DNA of 64,000 nt, from NCBI GenBank assembly GCA_964546995.1, contig CAZJKO010000001.1:1-64000 (forward strand). The letters are read 5' to 3'. The translations under genes and the position numbers were made by a program. Origin of the DNA: CAZJKO01 sp964546995 (GTDB lineage Bacteria > Bacillota_I > Bacilli_A > RF39 > UBA660). Below the pieces are notes generated by a model. The model was not told the origin of the DNA, did no database searches, and worked only from the letters and a program-made list of their open reading frames with translations. Position 1 is the first letter of the stretch, and every line of letters starts with the position of its first letter. Below, in pieces: positions 1 to 8,023 of this stretch.

Positions 1-6
1 GTTCAT
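1..6 (-). CDS. Start of a gene running off the left edge (first two codons only)
   Basis: On the minus strand an ATG at 6-4 follows a good ribosome binding site, GAGGTG at 18-13, with six bases between. A TATAAT-like element lies at 37-32. Only Met-Asn is inside the window, so the product cannot be named. In many Firmicutes htrA lies near walJ and rlmH, but nothing here tests that. Confidence 0.45.
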
Positions 7-91
7 TTTTTACACCTCTACTCTAATACTAATTATAGTATAACTTTTTTTCAAGAAATTATTTTGTCACATTTATTGATTTCAAAACACG

Positions 92-123
92 AAAAATACA
101 GGATAAACCTATCCTGTATTTTT
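92..123. terminator. Perfect 14-bp hairpin, probably a terminator
   Basis: The arms 92-105 and 110-123 pair perfectly around the loop AACC. The outer five pairs are A-T, so a T tract follows the stem on either strand. It lies about 140 bases downstream of the rlmH stop and is the likely end of the minus-strand run dnaB to rlmH. Confidence 0.7.
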
Positions 124-266
124 GCACAAAAAAGAAGTAACAATGCTTATTTGTCTAGTAAGGTCCCCCCCCCGCACGCAATATTTAAGACCTGTTTTCA
201 TACTTGATCACTTCCTATTTTCCTATTTTCTATTTTAATCCTACCATCATTTTTTGCTATTGGCAA

Positions 267-722
267 TTATTTGTGATATGTTTCATGATTTTGTATTTTA
301 AATGTGCGATACAATTGTTCTAATAGCATTACTCTAAATAGTTGATGAGGAAAGGTCATCTTGGAGAAAGATAGCGCTAGATTTGATCGATTTTTAATCT
401 GTTCGCCTAGACCATAACTTCCTCCAATGATGAAGGTAATCGTCCCTGCTTGTTGTTTGATTGTATCTAGTTTTTTTGCCAATTCGATGGAAGTAAAACT
501 CTTTCCTTCAATTTCTAAGGTGATTACATAATCTTTTGGACCAATATACTTTTCTATTTTCTCTTGTTCTTTTTTTATGGCAATTTGTTCTTCTACTAAC
601 CCTTCGTCCGTAACTTCAACCATTTCTAGTTTCGTATATTTACTTAATCTTTTTTCATACTCTTTGATGGCTTCTTTTAAATACGTTTCTTTGATTTTTC
701 CAACACATATTATTTTGATCAT
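267..722 (-). CDS. rlmH: 23S rRNA (pseudouridine1915-N3)-methyltransferase RlmH
   Basis: RlmH is a small SPOUT-class methyltransferase that uses S-adenosylmethionine to methylate pseudouridine 1915 in helix 69 of 23S rRNA on assembled 70S ribosomes. The 151-residue protein has the knot signature FIIGGSYGLG at 97-106, MTFPHQLFR at 122-130 and a C-terminal end NHETYHK in place of the usual GEPYHK-type ending. It is slightly shorter than the usual 155-160 residues. The gene follows walJ with one base between stop and start regions, so it is the last gene of the dnaB-M23-walJ run. Enzymes of this family act as dimers. The identification is secure; the altered last residues are the only oddity. 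Confidence 0.95.
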   Translation of the reverse strand: MIKIICVGKIKETYLKEAIKEYEKRLSKYTKLEMVEVTDEGLVEEQIAIKKEQEKIEKYIGPKDYVITLEIEGKSFTSIELAKKLDTIKQQAGTITFIIGGSYGLGEQIKNRSNLALSFSKMTFPHQLFRVMLLEQLYRTFKIQNHETYHK

Positions 723-723
723 G

Positions 724-1488
724 TTAAACCTCGATTAATGGTAGAGATTCATGTTGTTTTGCTACCAAAATTGTTTTGTTCTGCCTTTGGACTTTTTCTA
801 ATTTGTTTGTTACTTCTTGCAATGCTAGTTCTTCTTTATTGTTTTTTTCACTTAAGTGTGCTAAGACGATGTATTTTGTGTGTTCTCCTACTAATTCTTT
901 TAAATAACTTGCTGTTGTATAGTTCGATAAGTGCCCTTCATCTCCTACTACTCTTTGTTTTAAATAGTAAGGGTAAGGTCCATCCATAAGCATTTGTTCA
1001 TCATGGTTACTTTCTATGACATAGATTTCTTTATCTTTAATCCGTTTTAGATACTTTCTGTTAATATATCCTGTATCCGTGATATACACTAACGATTTAT
1101 CTTGATACGTAATGAGATATCCAACCGAAGATGGTGCATCATGGGAGGTATGAATTAATTCGATTATGACATCATCTATCAAAAATGTATTTGGTACGAT
1201 ACGTACTTGTTCTTTCTTTACTAAGTCTTTTAATGATTCATACATTCCTTCCGGAATATAGATATTTGCTCCCGTTTTTTCGGCCAAAGTTTTTAGTCCT
1301 TTAACATGATCGTTATGAGAATGGGTAATTAGTATTGCATTTATTTGGCTTGGAGTTAACTGGTTTTGTTCTAATGTTCTTTTGATTGTCAAAAAGGAAA
1401 TTCCAGCATCGATTATCACGTTTGTTTTTCCACATATTAACAAATTTGAATTTCCTTTTGAACCACTTGCTATGACTTCAATTTTCAT
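724..1488 (-). CDS. walJ: WalJ/YycJ-type metallo-beta-lactamase-fold hydrolase
   Basis: This is a 254-residue MBL-fold protein of the WalJ (YycJ, VicX) family. The metal site is visible as HSHNDH at 56-61, with further conserved histidines in TSHDAPS and the later LAHLSEKN stretch. Relatives in Bacillus and Streptococcus are 5'-3' DNA exonucleases linked to coordination of replication with cell division and usually sit beside the WalRK two-component genes. No walRK is present here; a cell-wall peptidase gene takes the upstream position. The start was set at the ATG at 1488, which overlaps the TGA of the upstream gene by one base. A longer frame upstream lies inside that gene. Family assignment is firm, precise activity is inferred. 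Confidence 0.9.
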   Translation of the reverse strand: MKIEVIASGSKGNSNLLICGKTNVIIDAGISFLTIKRTLEQNQLTPSQINAILITHSHNDHVKGLKTLAEKTGANIYIPEGMYESLKDLVKKEQVRIVPNTFLIDDVIIELIHTSHDAPSSVGYLITYQDKSLVYITDTGYINRKYLKRIKDKEIYVIESNHDEQMLMDGPYPYYLKQRVVGDEGHLSNYTTASYLKELVGEHTKYIVLAHLSEKNNKEELALQEVTNKLEKVQRQNKTILVAKQHESLPLIEV

Positions 1489-2954
1489 CAATAGAAATTT
1501 AATGGATTGAGGCTTTGACTTCCACTGTAGTATGGAAATCCACGCCAAATTCCGTAATGTAGATGTGTTCCTGTTGCAAAACCAGTTTGTCCCATTTCTC
1601 CTATGACTGTACCCATTTCGACGTTATCTCCGACTTTGGCAATACGTCGTGACATATGACCATAGTAAGTATAATATCCATTATTATGGTTGATGATGAT
1701 GTAGTGACCATTATAGTCATTGTAAGAAGAGATAGCGACGACACCATTGTTGGTTGAAAAGATTGGTGAACCATATCCACATCCAGCAATGTCTATCGCA
1801 TCGTGGAGGACTCCCCAACGATAACCATACGGACTTGTAATAATGTATGGAGTAATTGTTGGCCATCCCCAGAACCCAACATCTCCCAAGACGGTGCTCT
1901 TTCCGCCACGTTCAATAATTTCTGGAACCATTTGTACTAAATCTTCTGTACTTGCTGTAACAACAGAAGTGATTTCACCATTAACGGATTTGATTTTACG
2001 GGTTACTTTGGTACTTCCGTTTTGACCTTGTTGGATTACATTTGTCGTTCCAATCAAGAGATCGTTGTTATATCGTATTTCTGTCGTATATTTTTTTTCT
2101 TCAATTTCGACCGTATGATCTTCTTCCACCGTTTTAAATATTGGTTTTAGTATTCCTAGGGTTACTTCTTGTCCTTCATATAGAAGACTATTTGCATTTT
2201 TAAAGTTGGGATTGGCAATTAAAAATTCTTCTGGAGAAATTTTATTGGCAAAGGCCACATCTTCAATTGTGTCTCCACCTTTTACGGTATAAGTCTGTTG
2301 TTCTTCTAATGTTCCAAACAATAAATATCTACTTAAATCTTCTTCCTTGGTATAGATCATTTCATCGACAGGAATATTCGCTTCTTTAATTGTAATATCA
2401 TTTTCAATATAAATATCTTCAATCCATTTACCAGTATCGACAATTTCTTTTTGAGTTTCGTTTAAAAAGGAATCATAATCGTCACTTGGGATAAAAGATC
2501 GAATCGTTTTATCGACTGCCGTCGTAAAGATGTCTTTATCTAAAACGTAAATGGTCTCTGTTGGCGTCGTCGTTTCTCCGTCTTCCGTTTTTTCTTCTGT
2601 TCCTTTGATCGTGATTTTGTATCCATTGATTGTGAATGGAGTAATATCATTTATTTTATGATAAATTTCTTTTACGGTTGATACTTCTTCACTAAACGTT
2701 ACTTCCTTTTCGATATCTAAGTTTTTAGGAATATATATTTTATCGACATGATATTTTTCTTTTAATTGTTGTTGTTGTTTATCGATAAATGTTTCTAATT
2801 GATCTTTCGATTCGATTAGACCAATTGATTTTCCTTCTAGATAAACTCGATATACTTCTTTAGGAACACTCTCTTGATTATCGATACTTAAAAACATCAT
2901 CCAGGCACTTACAATAAGGCCTATTACGATTGAAATTATTGTGTTCTTATTCAT
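1488..2954 (-). CDS. Membrane-anchored LysM-G5-peptidase M23 cell-wall endopeptidase
   Basis: The 488-residue protein has an N-terminal membrane segment at about 6-23, a long extracellular part, a LysM motif (YTVKGGDTIEDVAFANKI), a G5-like region, and a C-terminal M23 metallopeptidase domain. The M23 domain keeps the zinc motifs LHDAIDIAG and HLHYGI, so it looks active. M23 enzymes of this layout cleave peptide cross-bridges of peptidoglycan; LysM binds glycan and G5 is a common wall-binding module. It sits between dnaB and walJ, where walH/walI-type genes occur in relatives. I chose ATG 2954 because the sequence AAGGGTG lies six bases upstream; a GTG at 2963 overlapping the dnaB stop is the alternative. 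The substrate bond is unknown. Confidence 0.88.
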   Translation of the reverse strand: MNKNTIISIVIGLIVSAWMMFLSIDNQESVPKEVYRVYLEGKSIGLIESKDQLETFIDKQQQQLKEKYHVDKIYIPKNLDIEKEVTFSEEVSTVKEIYHKINDITPFTINGYKITIKGTEEKTEDGETTTPTETIYVLDKDIFTTAVDKTIRSFIPSDDYDSFLNETQKEIVDTGKWIEDIYIENDITIKEANIPVDEMIYTKEEDLSRYLLFGTLEEQQTYTVKGGDTIEDVAFANKISPEEFLIANPNFKNANSLLYEGQEVTLGILKPIFKTVEEDHTVEIEEKKYTTEIRYNNDLLIGTTNVIQQGQNGSTKVTRKIKSVNGEITSVVTASTEDLVQMVPEIIERGGKSTVLGDVGFWGWPTITPYIITSPYGYRWGVLHDAIDIAGCGYGSPIFSTNNGVVAISSYNDYNGHYIIINHNNGYYTYYGHMSRRIAKVGDNVEMGTVIGEMGQTGFATGTHLHYGIWRGFPYYSGSQSLNPLNFY

Positions 2955-2959
2955 TCTTT

Positions 2960-4315
2960 TCACCCTTTTTGTCCTTCATTTATATCTTTTCTAAAGTTAA
3001 GAAAAGTACTGGTATCCTTTTTAAATAATAGTTCAATGGTGGTCGTTGGTCCACTACGATGTTTTCCGATGATGAACTCACTAATACTGGTATTGTCTTC
3101 CATTCGGGCTTCTTTGTTGTAATAATCATCTCGATATAAAAAGGAGACGATATCGGCATCTTGTTCGATGGATCCCGATTCTCTTAGGTCACTCATTATC
3201 GGTCGTTTGTCTTCTCTACCTTCAACGGCACGGGATAATTGGGCCAAAGCGATTACAGGAATGTGGAGTTCCATTGCCATGGTCTTTAAGGCTCTTGAGA
3301 TATCGGATACTTCTTGTTGACGATTGCTTCCGTAGTTTCTGCCTCCTGATATAAGTTGTAGGTAGTCGATTACGACGAGCCCTAATCCTTGTTCACTGGA
3401 AGAAAGGCGACGACATTTGGCTCTAATTTCGCCTATGCTTATCCCTGGTGTATCGTCGATATACATTTTGGCTCCCGATAATTGACTAATTGCTTCATTT
3501 ACGCGTTTCCAATCATTATTTAAGAGATTTCCCGTTTTTAATTTATACCCTTCTATTTGTCCAAGGGAAGAGAGAATTCGCATGGCTAATTGTTCTGCCC
3601 CCATCTCGAGATTGAACAGCGCTACTGTTTTATCGGTATTCATGGCAATGTATGTGGCAAGGTTTAACGCAAAAGCTGTTTTTCCCATGGCAGGACGTGC
3701 GGCAATAATAATGAACTCATTTTCATGTAATCCTGCTGTTACCTTATCTAAATCGTGCCATCCTGTCGGAAGACCTGTGATTTCTCCTTTCGATTTCGAT
3801 AGGGTTTCAAGGTCAGATTGGGTTTTGATTAAGACATCTTGAATGCTTTTGAATTCGGTTGTTCGTCTATTTTTAGAGATATTTAAAATCTTTTTTTCTG
3901 CTTCATCTAATGTTTCGTCAATGTTTTCTTCTTTTTGATATCCTAAGGTGACAATTTCTGTTGCCGTTTCAATTAAGCGTCTTAAGATTGCGGCTTCTTC
4001 GACTGCTTTAATGTAGTAATCTACGTTAGCTGCTGTCGGTACAAAGTTTACAATCTCTGTTAAATATTCGACCCCACCAACATCGTTCAACCATTCTTTT
4101 TGTTTTAATTCTGTCGTTACTGTGGTGATATCGACGGGTACTTTTTTTTCTGCTAAGTCTTTTAGAACTGTAAAAATTTTCGCGTTTTTATCAAGATAAA
4201 AGGAAGACGCGACTAAGTTTTCACTAACTTTTCCTAACGCATACTGCGATAAGAAACAGGCTCCTAATACTGATAACTCTGCCTCTAAATTGTTAGGGAG
4301 CGTTTTTCCATTCAT
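2960..4315 (-). CDS. dnaB: Replicative DNA helicase DnaB
   Basis: DnaB (called DnaC in B. subtilis) is the hexameric ring helicase that unwinds DNA ahead of the replisome and binds primase. The 451-residue protein has the N-terminal collar domain (about 5-105), a linker, and a RecA-like ATPase with Walker A RPAMGKT at 207-213 and the DYLQLI Walker B strand near 320. The C-terminal region holds SDLRESGSIEQDAD, typical of the family, and no intein is present. Start: ATG 4315 has GAGGTG with a six-base spacer; a GTG at 4324 lies inside that ribosome binding site. It follows rplI, the usual neighbour in Bacilli. Confidence 0.97.
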   Translation of the reverse strand: MNGKTLPNNLEAELSVLGACFLSQYALGKVSENLVASSFYLDKNAKIFTVLKDLAEKKVPVDITTVTTELKQKEWLNDVGGVEYLTEIVNFVPTAANVDYYIKAVEEAAILRRLIETATEIVTLGYQKEENIDETLDEAEKKILNISKNRRTTEFKSIQDVLIKTQSDLETLSKSKGEITGLPTGWHDLDKVTAGLHENEFIIIAARPAMGKTAFALNLATYIAMNTDKTVALFNLEMGAEQLAMRILSSLGQIEGYKLKTGNLLNNDWKRVNEAISQLSGAKMYIDDTPGISIGEIRAKCRRLSSSEQGLGLVVIDYLQLISGGRNYGSNRQQEVSDISRALKTMAMELHIPVIALAQLSRAVEGREDKRPIMSDLRESGSIEQDADIVSFLYRDDYYNKEARMEDNTSISEFIIGKHRSGPTTTIELLFKKDTSTFLNFRKDINEGQKG

Positions 4316-4326
4316 CTTTTTCACCT

Positions 4327-4767
4327 CTATTTTTCTAGTTTTACGTTTATTTTTGCGACAACATTTTTATATAATGTTATTTTTACCTGATGAAACCCTA
4401 ATGTTGTTAAGCTGGTCGTACTATCGATTTGTTTTTTATCAATCTTATACCCTTCTTCTTCTAATTTATCTTTGATCTGTTTGGGACTTACACTTCCAAA
4501 TACTTTGTCTTCTTTCCCTGTTTTTACTTTGAATACAAGGGTAATTTCCTCTAACTTTCTCTTTTGTGCCAAAGCATTTTGCTGGTTTTGTTCTTCTTCT
4601 TTCTTTTTTTTGTTTTGTTCTTTTTGATATTCACCCATATTTTTTTCGGTTACTTTTATGGCATAACCATTTTTGATGAGAAAGTTTTCAGCATAACCAT
4701 CTTTGACTTGTTTGATGTCTCCTTTTTTTCCTTGATTCTTTAAATCTTTCACAAAAATGACTTTCAT
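4327..4767 (-). CDS. rplI: 50S ribosomal protein L9
   Basis: L9 binds domain V of 23S rRNA and projects from the 50S subunit; it affects reading-frame maintenance. The 146-residue protein starts with the conserved MKVIFVKDLKNQGKKGDIKQV block and continues through AENFLIKNGYAI, followed by a lysine- and glutamine-rich connecting helix and the C-terminal RNA-binding domain. Length matches the family (about 148). The ATG overlaps the stop of the upstream GdpP-like gene by four bases (ATGA), so translation is probably coupled. The order gdpP-rplI-dnaB is the standard Bacilli arrangement. Confidence 0.97.
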   Translation of the reverse strand: MKVIFVKDLKNQGKKGDIKQVKDGYAENFLIKNGYAIKVTEKNMGEYQKEQNKKKKEEEQNQQNALAQKRKLEEITLVFKVKTGKEDKVFGSVSPKQIKDKLEEEGYKIDKKQIDSTTSLTTLGFHQVKITLYKNVVAKINVKLEK

Positions 4768-5762
4768 TCGTCCCCCTCCTTTTTGTGTTTTTTCAACTCT
4801 TTTATGAGATGTTTTTCTATCTGTTCGATCGTCATATTCTTTATTTTGGCGGCTCCTTCATGTTGATCACCACCACCACCAAAGGAGTCTAATACCTGAT
4901 TTACTTTCATATTTCCCATCGATCGTGCACTGATGCCTACTTCCTTTTTATTTAGCTTTCCTATGACAAACGATGCTTCAATATCGCTAAAAGCTAGTAA
5001 TGTATCGGCGATTTTCGCCAATTCTTCTCTACGATACATTTTGGTATCTAATCCTTTTGATAATGCGATGTGTTTATTAATTATTTTTACATTGGTAATT
5101 ACTTTTTGACGTTCGATATACTGTTTTAAATCTTGTTTTAATAAGTACTGTACCTTTTTGGGATCTGCTCCTAATTTTGTTAAATAATAAGCCATGTAAT
5201 ATGTTTTTTCATTGGTTTTAATGACAAAATTATTGGTATCTAATACGATTCCTGATAGTAAGATCGTCGCTAGATCGGCATCAATTGGTACATTGTAATA
5301 CTCTATCAGATCTGTTACCATTTCGCAAGTAGAAGACGCATCGTTATCGATAAGAAGTGTTCCTTTAAAAATGGAGTTATCGGATAATTGATGATGATCA
5401 ATAATAATGGGATCGTTAAATTCGTCTAATATTTTACTATTTTGGAGTAAATAGTCTTTGTTGGTATCGACGATTAAAAGGAGATTTTGTTGTTCGTTTT
5501 CTAATTTGTTTTCTACGACTTCTCTACTTGTTATGATCGTTACATCATCTTTTACTTGTTCATAGACTTTTTCGACACTTTGTTCCATCTTTTTATCATC
5601 GATGACTAAGTAACAGGCTTTTTTTAAGTTGGTGAGTAGTTCGTACATTCCTAATGAGCTTCCAAAGGCATCTAAGTCTAAATCTTTATGTGCCATAATA
5701 AAGACACGTTTACTTTTTTTTATTCGTTTAATCCATGTTTTGCGATGACGATTGATATTCAT
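4764..5762 (-). CDS. GdpP-like DHH/DHHA1 cyclic-di-AMP phosphodiesterase lacking the sensory half
   Basis: This 332-residue protein matches the C-terminal half of GdpP, which hydrolyses cyclic di-AMP. The DHH domain shows AHKDLDLDA at 24-32, VDTN near 98 and IIDHHQ near 120, and the DHHA1 domain carries a GGGGDQHEGAA loop near 300. Full-length GdpP is about 650 residues with two membrane helices, a PAS domain and a degenerate GGDEF domain, all missing here, so the protein should be soluble and unregulated by haem or ppGpp through PAS. Position next to rplI and dnaB is that of gdpP. Start ATG 5762 has AAGGAGG five bases upstream. It could instead act on linear pApA, as stand-alone DhhP/Pde2-type enzymes do. 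Confidence 0.82.
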   Translation of the reverse strand: MNINRHRKTWIKRIKKSKRVFIMAHKDLDLDAFGSSLGMYELLTNLKKACYLVIDDKKMEQSVEKVYEQVKDDVTIITSREVVENKLENEQQNLLLIVDTNKDYLLQNSKILDEFNDPIIIDHHQLSDNSIFKGTLLIDNDASSTCEMVTDLIEYYNVPIDADLATILLSGIVLDTNNFVIKTNEKTYYMAYYLTKLGADPKKVQYLLKQDLKQYIERQKVITNVKIINKHIALSKGLDTKMYRREELAKIADTLLAFSDIEASFVIGKLNKKEVGISARSMGNMKVNQVLDSFGGGGDQHEGAAKIKNMTIEQIEKHLIKELKKHKKEGDE

Positions 5763-5807
5763 AGGTGCCTCCTTGTTTCTTTTTTCTTGATAATCCCCCA
5801 CATTATC

Positions 5808-5813
5808 ATTATA
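5808..5813 (-). promoter_or_regulatory. Candidate -10 element for the gdpP-like/rplI/dnaB run
   Basis: TATAAT is read on the minus strand at 5813-5808, about 45 bases upstream of the ATG at 5762. The -35 region is poor (TTAGTG at 5837-5832, 18-base spacer) and overlaps the rpsR terminator. Confidence 0.45.
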
Positions 5814-5819
5814 CTACAA

Positions 5820-5850
5820 AAATAAAAAAGACACTAACTTTTTAGTGCTT
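5820..5850 (-). terminator. Rho-independent terminator after rpsR
   Basis: On the minus strand CACTAA (5847-5842) pairs with TTAGTG (5837-5832) around a four-base loop and is followed by TCTTTTTTATTTTT. It lies 16 bases after the rpsR stop and ends the rpsF-ssb-rpsR transcript. Confidence 0.75.
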
Positions 5851-5865
5851 TTCTTCGTTTCTATT

Positions 5866-6081
5866 TTACTTTGTATATGGTAAAAGGGCAATGGCACGAG
5901 CACGTTTAATTTGTTCTGCAATATGTCTTTGATGACGAGCACATGCTCCCGTTACACGTCTTGGTAAAATTTTCCCTTTTTCATTGATATATCTTTTTAA
6001 TGTTTCTACATCTTTGTAATTTATATCTTTCCCTGTACACATGTAGCATACTTTTTTTCTTTTACGATAAAATTCTGCCAT
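5866..6081 (-). CDS. rpsR: 30S ribosomal protein S18
   Basis: S18 binds the central domain of 16S rRNA as a heterodimer with S6. The 71-residue protein has the full conserved core, including LKRYINEKGKILPRR and TGACARHQR. The N-terminal KKVCYMCTG contains a CxxC pair, suggesting a form that may still bind zinc, as in some Firmicutes that keep the metal-type paralogue. It is the third gene of rpsF-ssb-rpsR, 17 bases after ssb, and is followed by a terminator. The start is ATG 6081 behind AAAGGAGGATAG. Confidence 0.96.
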   Translation of the reverse strand: MAEFYRKRKKVCYMCTGKDINYKDVETLKRYINEKGKILPRRVTGACARHQRHIAEQIKRARAIALLPYTK

Positions 6082-6098
6082 ACATACTATCCTCCTTT

Positions 6099-6590
6099 TT
6101 AGAATGGTAAATCATCATCACTGATTTCGATACTGTTTCCAAAATCAGCGAAAGGATTGTTCTGAACATCTGTCGTTTTTGGTTCTTCTTGATTGGTAAA
6201 ATCGTATGGGGTTTTATTATCTTGTTGGATTTGATTATTACTATTAAAACTATTGCCACCATTTTCAGAACGATTTTTAGAATCTAAGAATTGCACATTA
6301 TCTGCGACAACTTCTGTTACATAACGTTTTTTGCCGTCTTCTCCATCATAACTACGAGTTTGAATACGACCATCGATTGCCACTTGGCTTCCTTGCGTTA
6401 AATAATTCTTGATGTTTTCTGCTTGGCGACGCCATACGACAATATTGATGAAATCCGCCTCTCTTTCTCCTGCTTGATTGGAAAAGGGCCGATTTACAGC
6501 GATACTGAAGGTTGCAACTGCGATGTTGCTTCCTGTATATCTTAGTTCTGGGTCACGAGTTAAGCGACCAATTAAAAATACTTTGTTCAT
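6099..6590 (-). CDS. ssb: Single-stranded DNA-binding protein SSB
   Basis: SSB coats single-stranded DNA during replication, repair and recombination, as a homotetramer. The 163-residue protein has an OB fold over about residues 1-105 (MNKVFLIGRLTRDPELRYT, INIVVWRRQAENI) and a disordered linker rich in Asn and Gln. It ends in the acidic tip DDDLPF, which docks partner proteins such as PriA, RecO and RecG. The gene lies between rpsF and rpsR, as in nearly all Firmicutes, 14 bases from rpsF. It is the housekeeping SSB rather than the competence form SsbB, which lacks the full tail. Confidence 0.97.
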   Translation of the reverse strand: MNKVFLIGRLTRDPELRYTGSNIAVATFSIAVNRPFSNQAGEREADFINIVVWRRQAENIKNYLTQGSQVAIDGRIQTRSYDGEDGKKRYVTEVVADNVQFLDSKNRSENGGNSFNSNNQIQQDNKTPYDFTNQEEPKTTDVQNNPFADFGNSIEISDDDLPF

Positions 6591-6604
6591 AAGTTACCTC
6601 TTTC

Positions 6605-6895
6605 TTAGTCTTCGACTCTAACGATTAAGCTACGAATCACATCTTCACTGATGCCAGCGATACGATCGAATTCTTCTGTTGCTTTTGAATCGTTTGATTC
6701 TACTACATATAGAAAATAGTAACCTGTTTTGTACTTATTGATTTCGTACGCTAATTCACGTTGTCCCATTGGTTTTTCTTCTTTGATAGAAGCACCATTT
6801 CCCGTTAACACGTTTTTCATATTTTCTGCAACCGTTTTGATGGCATCCTCTTCTAAATCAGGACGAACGATAAACATTACTTCATACTTTCTCAT
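6605..6895 (-). CDS. rpsF: 30S ribosomal protein S6
   Basis: S6 partners S18 on the small-subunit platform. The 96-residue protein has the conserved MRKYEVMFIVRP start and the MGQRELAYEINKYKTGYYF block. It begins the operon rpsF-ssb-rpsR. ATG 6895 is preceded by AAAAGGAGGTG with a six-base spacer. A strong promoter and a structured leader precede the gene, which fits the known feedback control by the S6:S18 complex in Firmicutes. Length is normal for the family. Confidence 0.97.
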   Translation of the reverse strand: MRKYEVMFIVRPDLEEDAIKTVAENMKNVLTGNGASIKEEKPMGQRELAYEINKYKTGYYFLYVVESNDSKATEEFDRIAGISEDVIRSLIVRVED

Positions 6896-6956
6896 TTTTA
6901 CACCTCCTTTTGGACATTTGGTTGTTTTTCAACAACAAGGAGTAATTAAATACTCG
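6896..6956 (-). promoter_or_regulatory. Probable S6:S18-binding leader of rpsF mRNA
   Basis: The minus-strand leader from the expected transcription start (about 6955) to the rpsF start holds an ACCCG segment. This is followed at once by a short stem GAGTA/TACTC and a second hairpin GTTGTT/AACAAC. A CCG next to a hairpin is the known mimic of the rRNA site bound by the S6:S18 pair. The match is by eye; a covariance model search was not possible. Confidence 0.4.
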
Positions 6957-6961
6957 GGTTT

Positions 6962-6990
6962 ATTATAACAAAAGTATAATCGTTTGTCTA
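6962..6990 (-). promoter_or_regulatory. Sigma-A promoter of rpsF-ssb-rpsR
   Basis: On the minus strand TAGACA (6990-6985) and TATAAT (6967-6962) are separated by 17 bases. The same TAGACA-17-TATAAT design recurs before ychF. Confidence 0.8.
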
Positions 6991-7005
6991 GAATTTATTC
7001 TTTCT

Positions 7006-7953
7006 TTAGAGTAATTCTGTGTTGTTTTCATCGACTTCGCGATCGAGCCAATTTACGATATCCTGGTAAATTCGCTTTCTATCTTTTTCAAATAAGATTT
7101 GATGACGACATTTGGCATATAACTTTCCTGTCACTTGGCGATATCCTATTTTTTTTAGAAATGTCATTTTATTCTTGAAGTTTTCTTTGGTTGCAATGAT
7201 CGGGTCTTCTTTTCCACCTAGAAAAAGAATTGGTAGATATGGTTTTCTTACTTTATATTTCTTTTTTTGATAGGTGACATCTAGTAAATTGTATAACTGT
7301 TTAAATCCTTGTAGCGTAAAAATAAATCCTTCATCGACGTTTTTATCGTAGTCTTCTATTACTTTTTCATCACTAGAGAGCCAGGCGTTTTTACTTGTTG
7401 CGTCTTTAAAAACATCGTTTTGTTTTTCAAAGAGAATATAATGAATATAGGGACTACGATGGTATGGGCCTTTCACTATTCTTATGAGATTTACGGTGAA
7501 TTTTTTTAATTTTATGTAGTTATCTTTCGAAAAGGGACCACAGACAATTAAGCCGTTGATATCGTTATCATACTTTTGAAGATATGTTCTTACGATGAGG
7601 TCTCCCATCATGGCATGCCCTAGTAGATAAATGGGCAACTCTTTGTGATGGTTTCTAATTGACATGGTCAGTTGATGGGTATCTTCGATTAGGCCTTTCA
7701 TTCCTCCACTATACAAGTATCCTAACTCTTGTTTTCGGACGACACTTTCACCATGACCGCGATGATCGTGAATGACGGTGATGTACCCTTGACTATTTAA
7801 ATATTTCATAAAACTTTCATATCTTTTTCTATCTTCTCCCATACCATGGACAATTTGGACGATTCCTTTTATTTGAATTCCCTTTTTGGGATAAGACTCT
7901 GTGATTTTAATTTCTAAATTGTCAACGAATGATTTCATCGTTCCATTTTTCAT
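7006..7953 (-). CDS. Alpha/beta hydrolase of the lysophospholipase type with its catalytic serine replaced
   Basis: The 315-residue protein aligns with monoacylglycerol lipase/lysophospholipase-type hydrolases (YtpA-like). It has IVHGMGEDRKRY for the oxyanion region at 34-45, HDHRGHGES at 62-70, an Asp in GGKEDPI (Asp250) and a His in KCRHQILFE (His284). The nucleophile elbow, normally GHSMGG, reads GHAMMGD at 112-118, so the serine is Ala114. The rest of the frame is intact and the fold looks preserved. It is therefore probably catalytically dead or repurposed for binding. No signal peptide is seen, so it is likely cytosolic. It lies upstream of rpsF, 15 bases before that promoter, and has its own GGTGAT ribosome binding site. 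The ligand is unknown. Confidence 0.8.
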   Translation of the reverse strand: MKNGTMKSFVDNLEIKITESYPKKGIQIKGIVQIVHGMGEDRKRYESFMKYLNSQGYITVIHDHRGHGESVVRKQELGYLYSGGMKGLIEDTHQLTMSIRNHHKELPIYLLGHAMMGDLIVRTYLQKYDNDINGLIVCGPFSKDNYIKLKKFTVNLIRIVKGPYHRSPYIHYILFEKQNDVFKDATSKNAWLSSDEKVIEDYDKNVDEGFIFTLQGFKQLYNLLDVTYQKKKYKVRKPYLPILFLGGKEDPIIATKENFKNKMTFLKKIGYRQVTGKLYAKCRHQILFEKDRKRIYQDIVNWLDREVDENNTELL

Positions 7954-7997
7954 ATTATCACCATCTTAACCATATCATAAAACCGAAATTTTTAAAA

Positions 7998-8023
7998 GAA
8001 AAAAACACGATCTTAATCGCGTT
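7998..8023 (-). terminator. Terminator overlapping the ychF stop codon
   Basis: Minus-strand arms AACGCGAT (8023-8016) and ATCGTGTT (8011-8004) pair around TAAG, followed by a run of T residues. Two bases of the stem belong to the ychF stop codon. Confidence 0.75.

Noticed and set aside
738..989. Open frame antisense to walJ with hydrophobic, Leu-rich translation
   Set aside because: Mirror of the coding strand of a certain gene; no ribosome binding site. The same applies to other antisense frames in dnaX, mfd, lysS and ssb.
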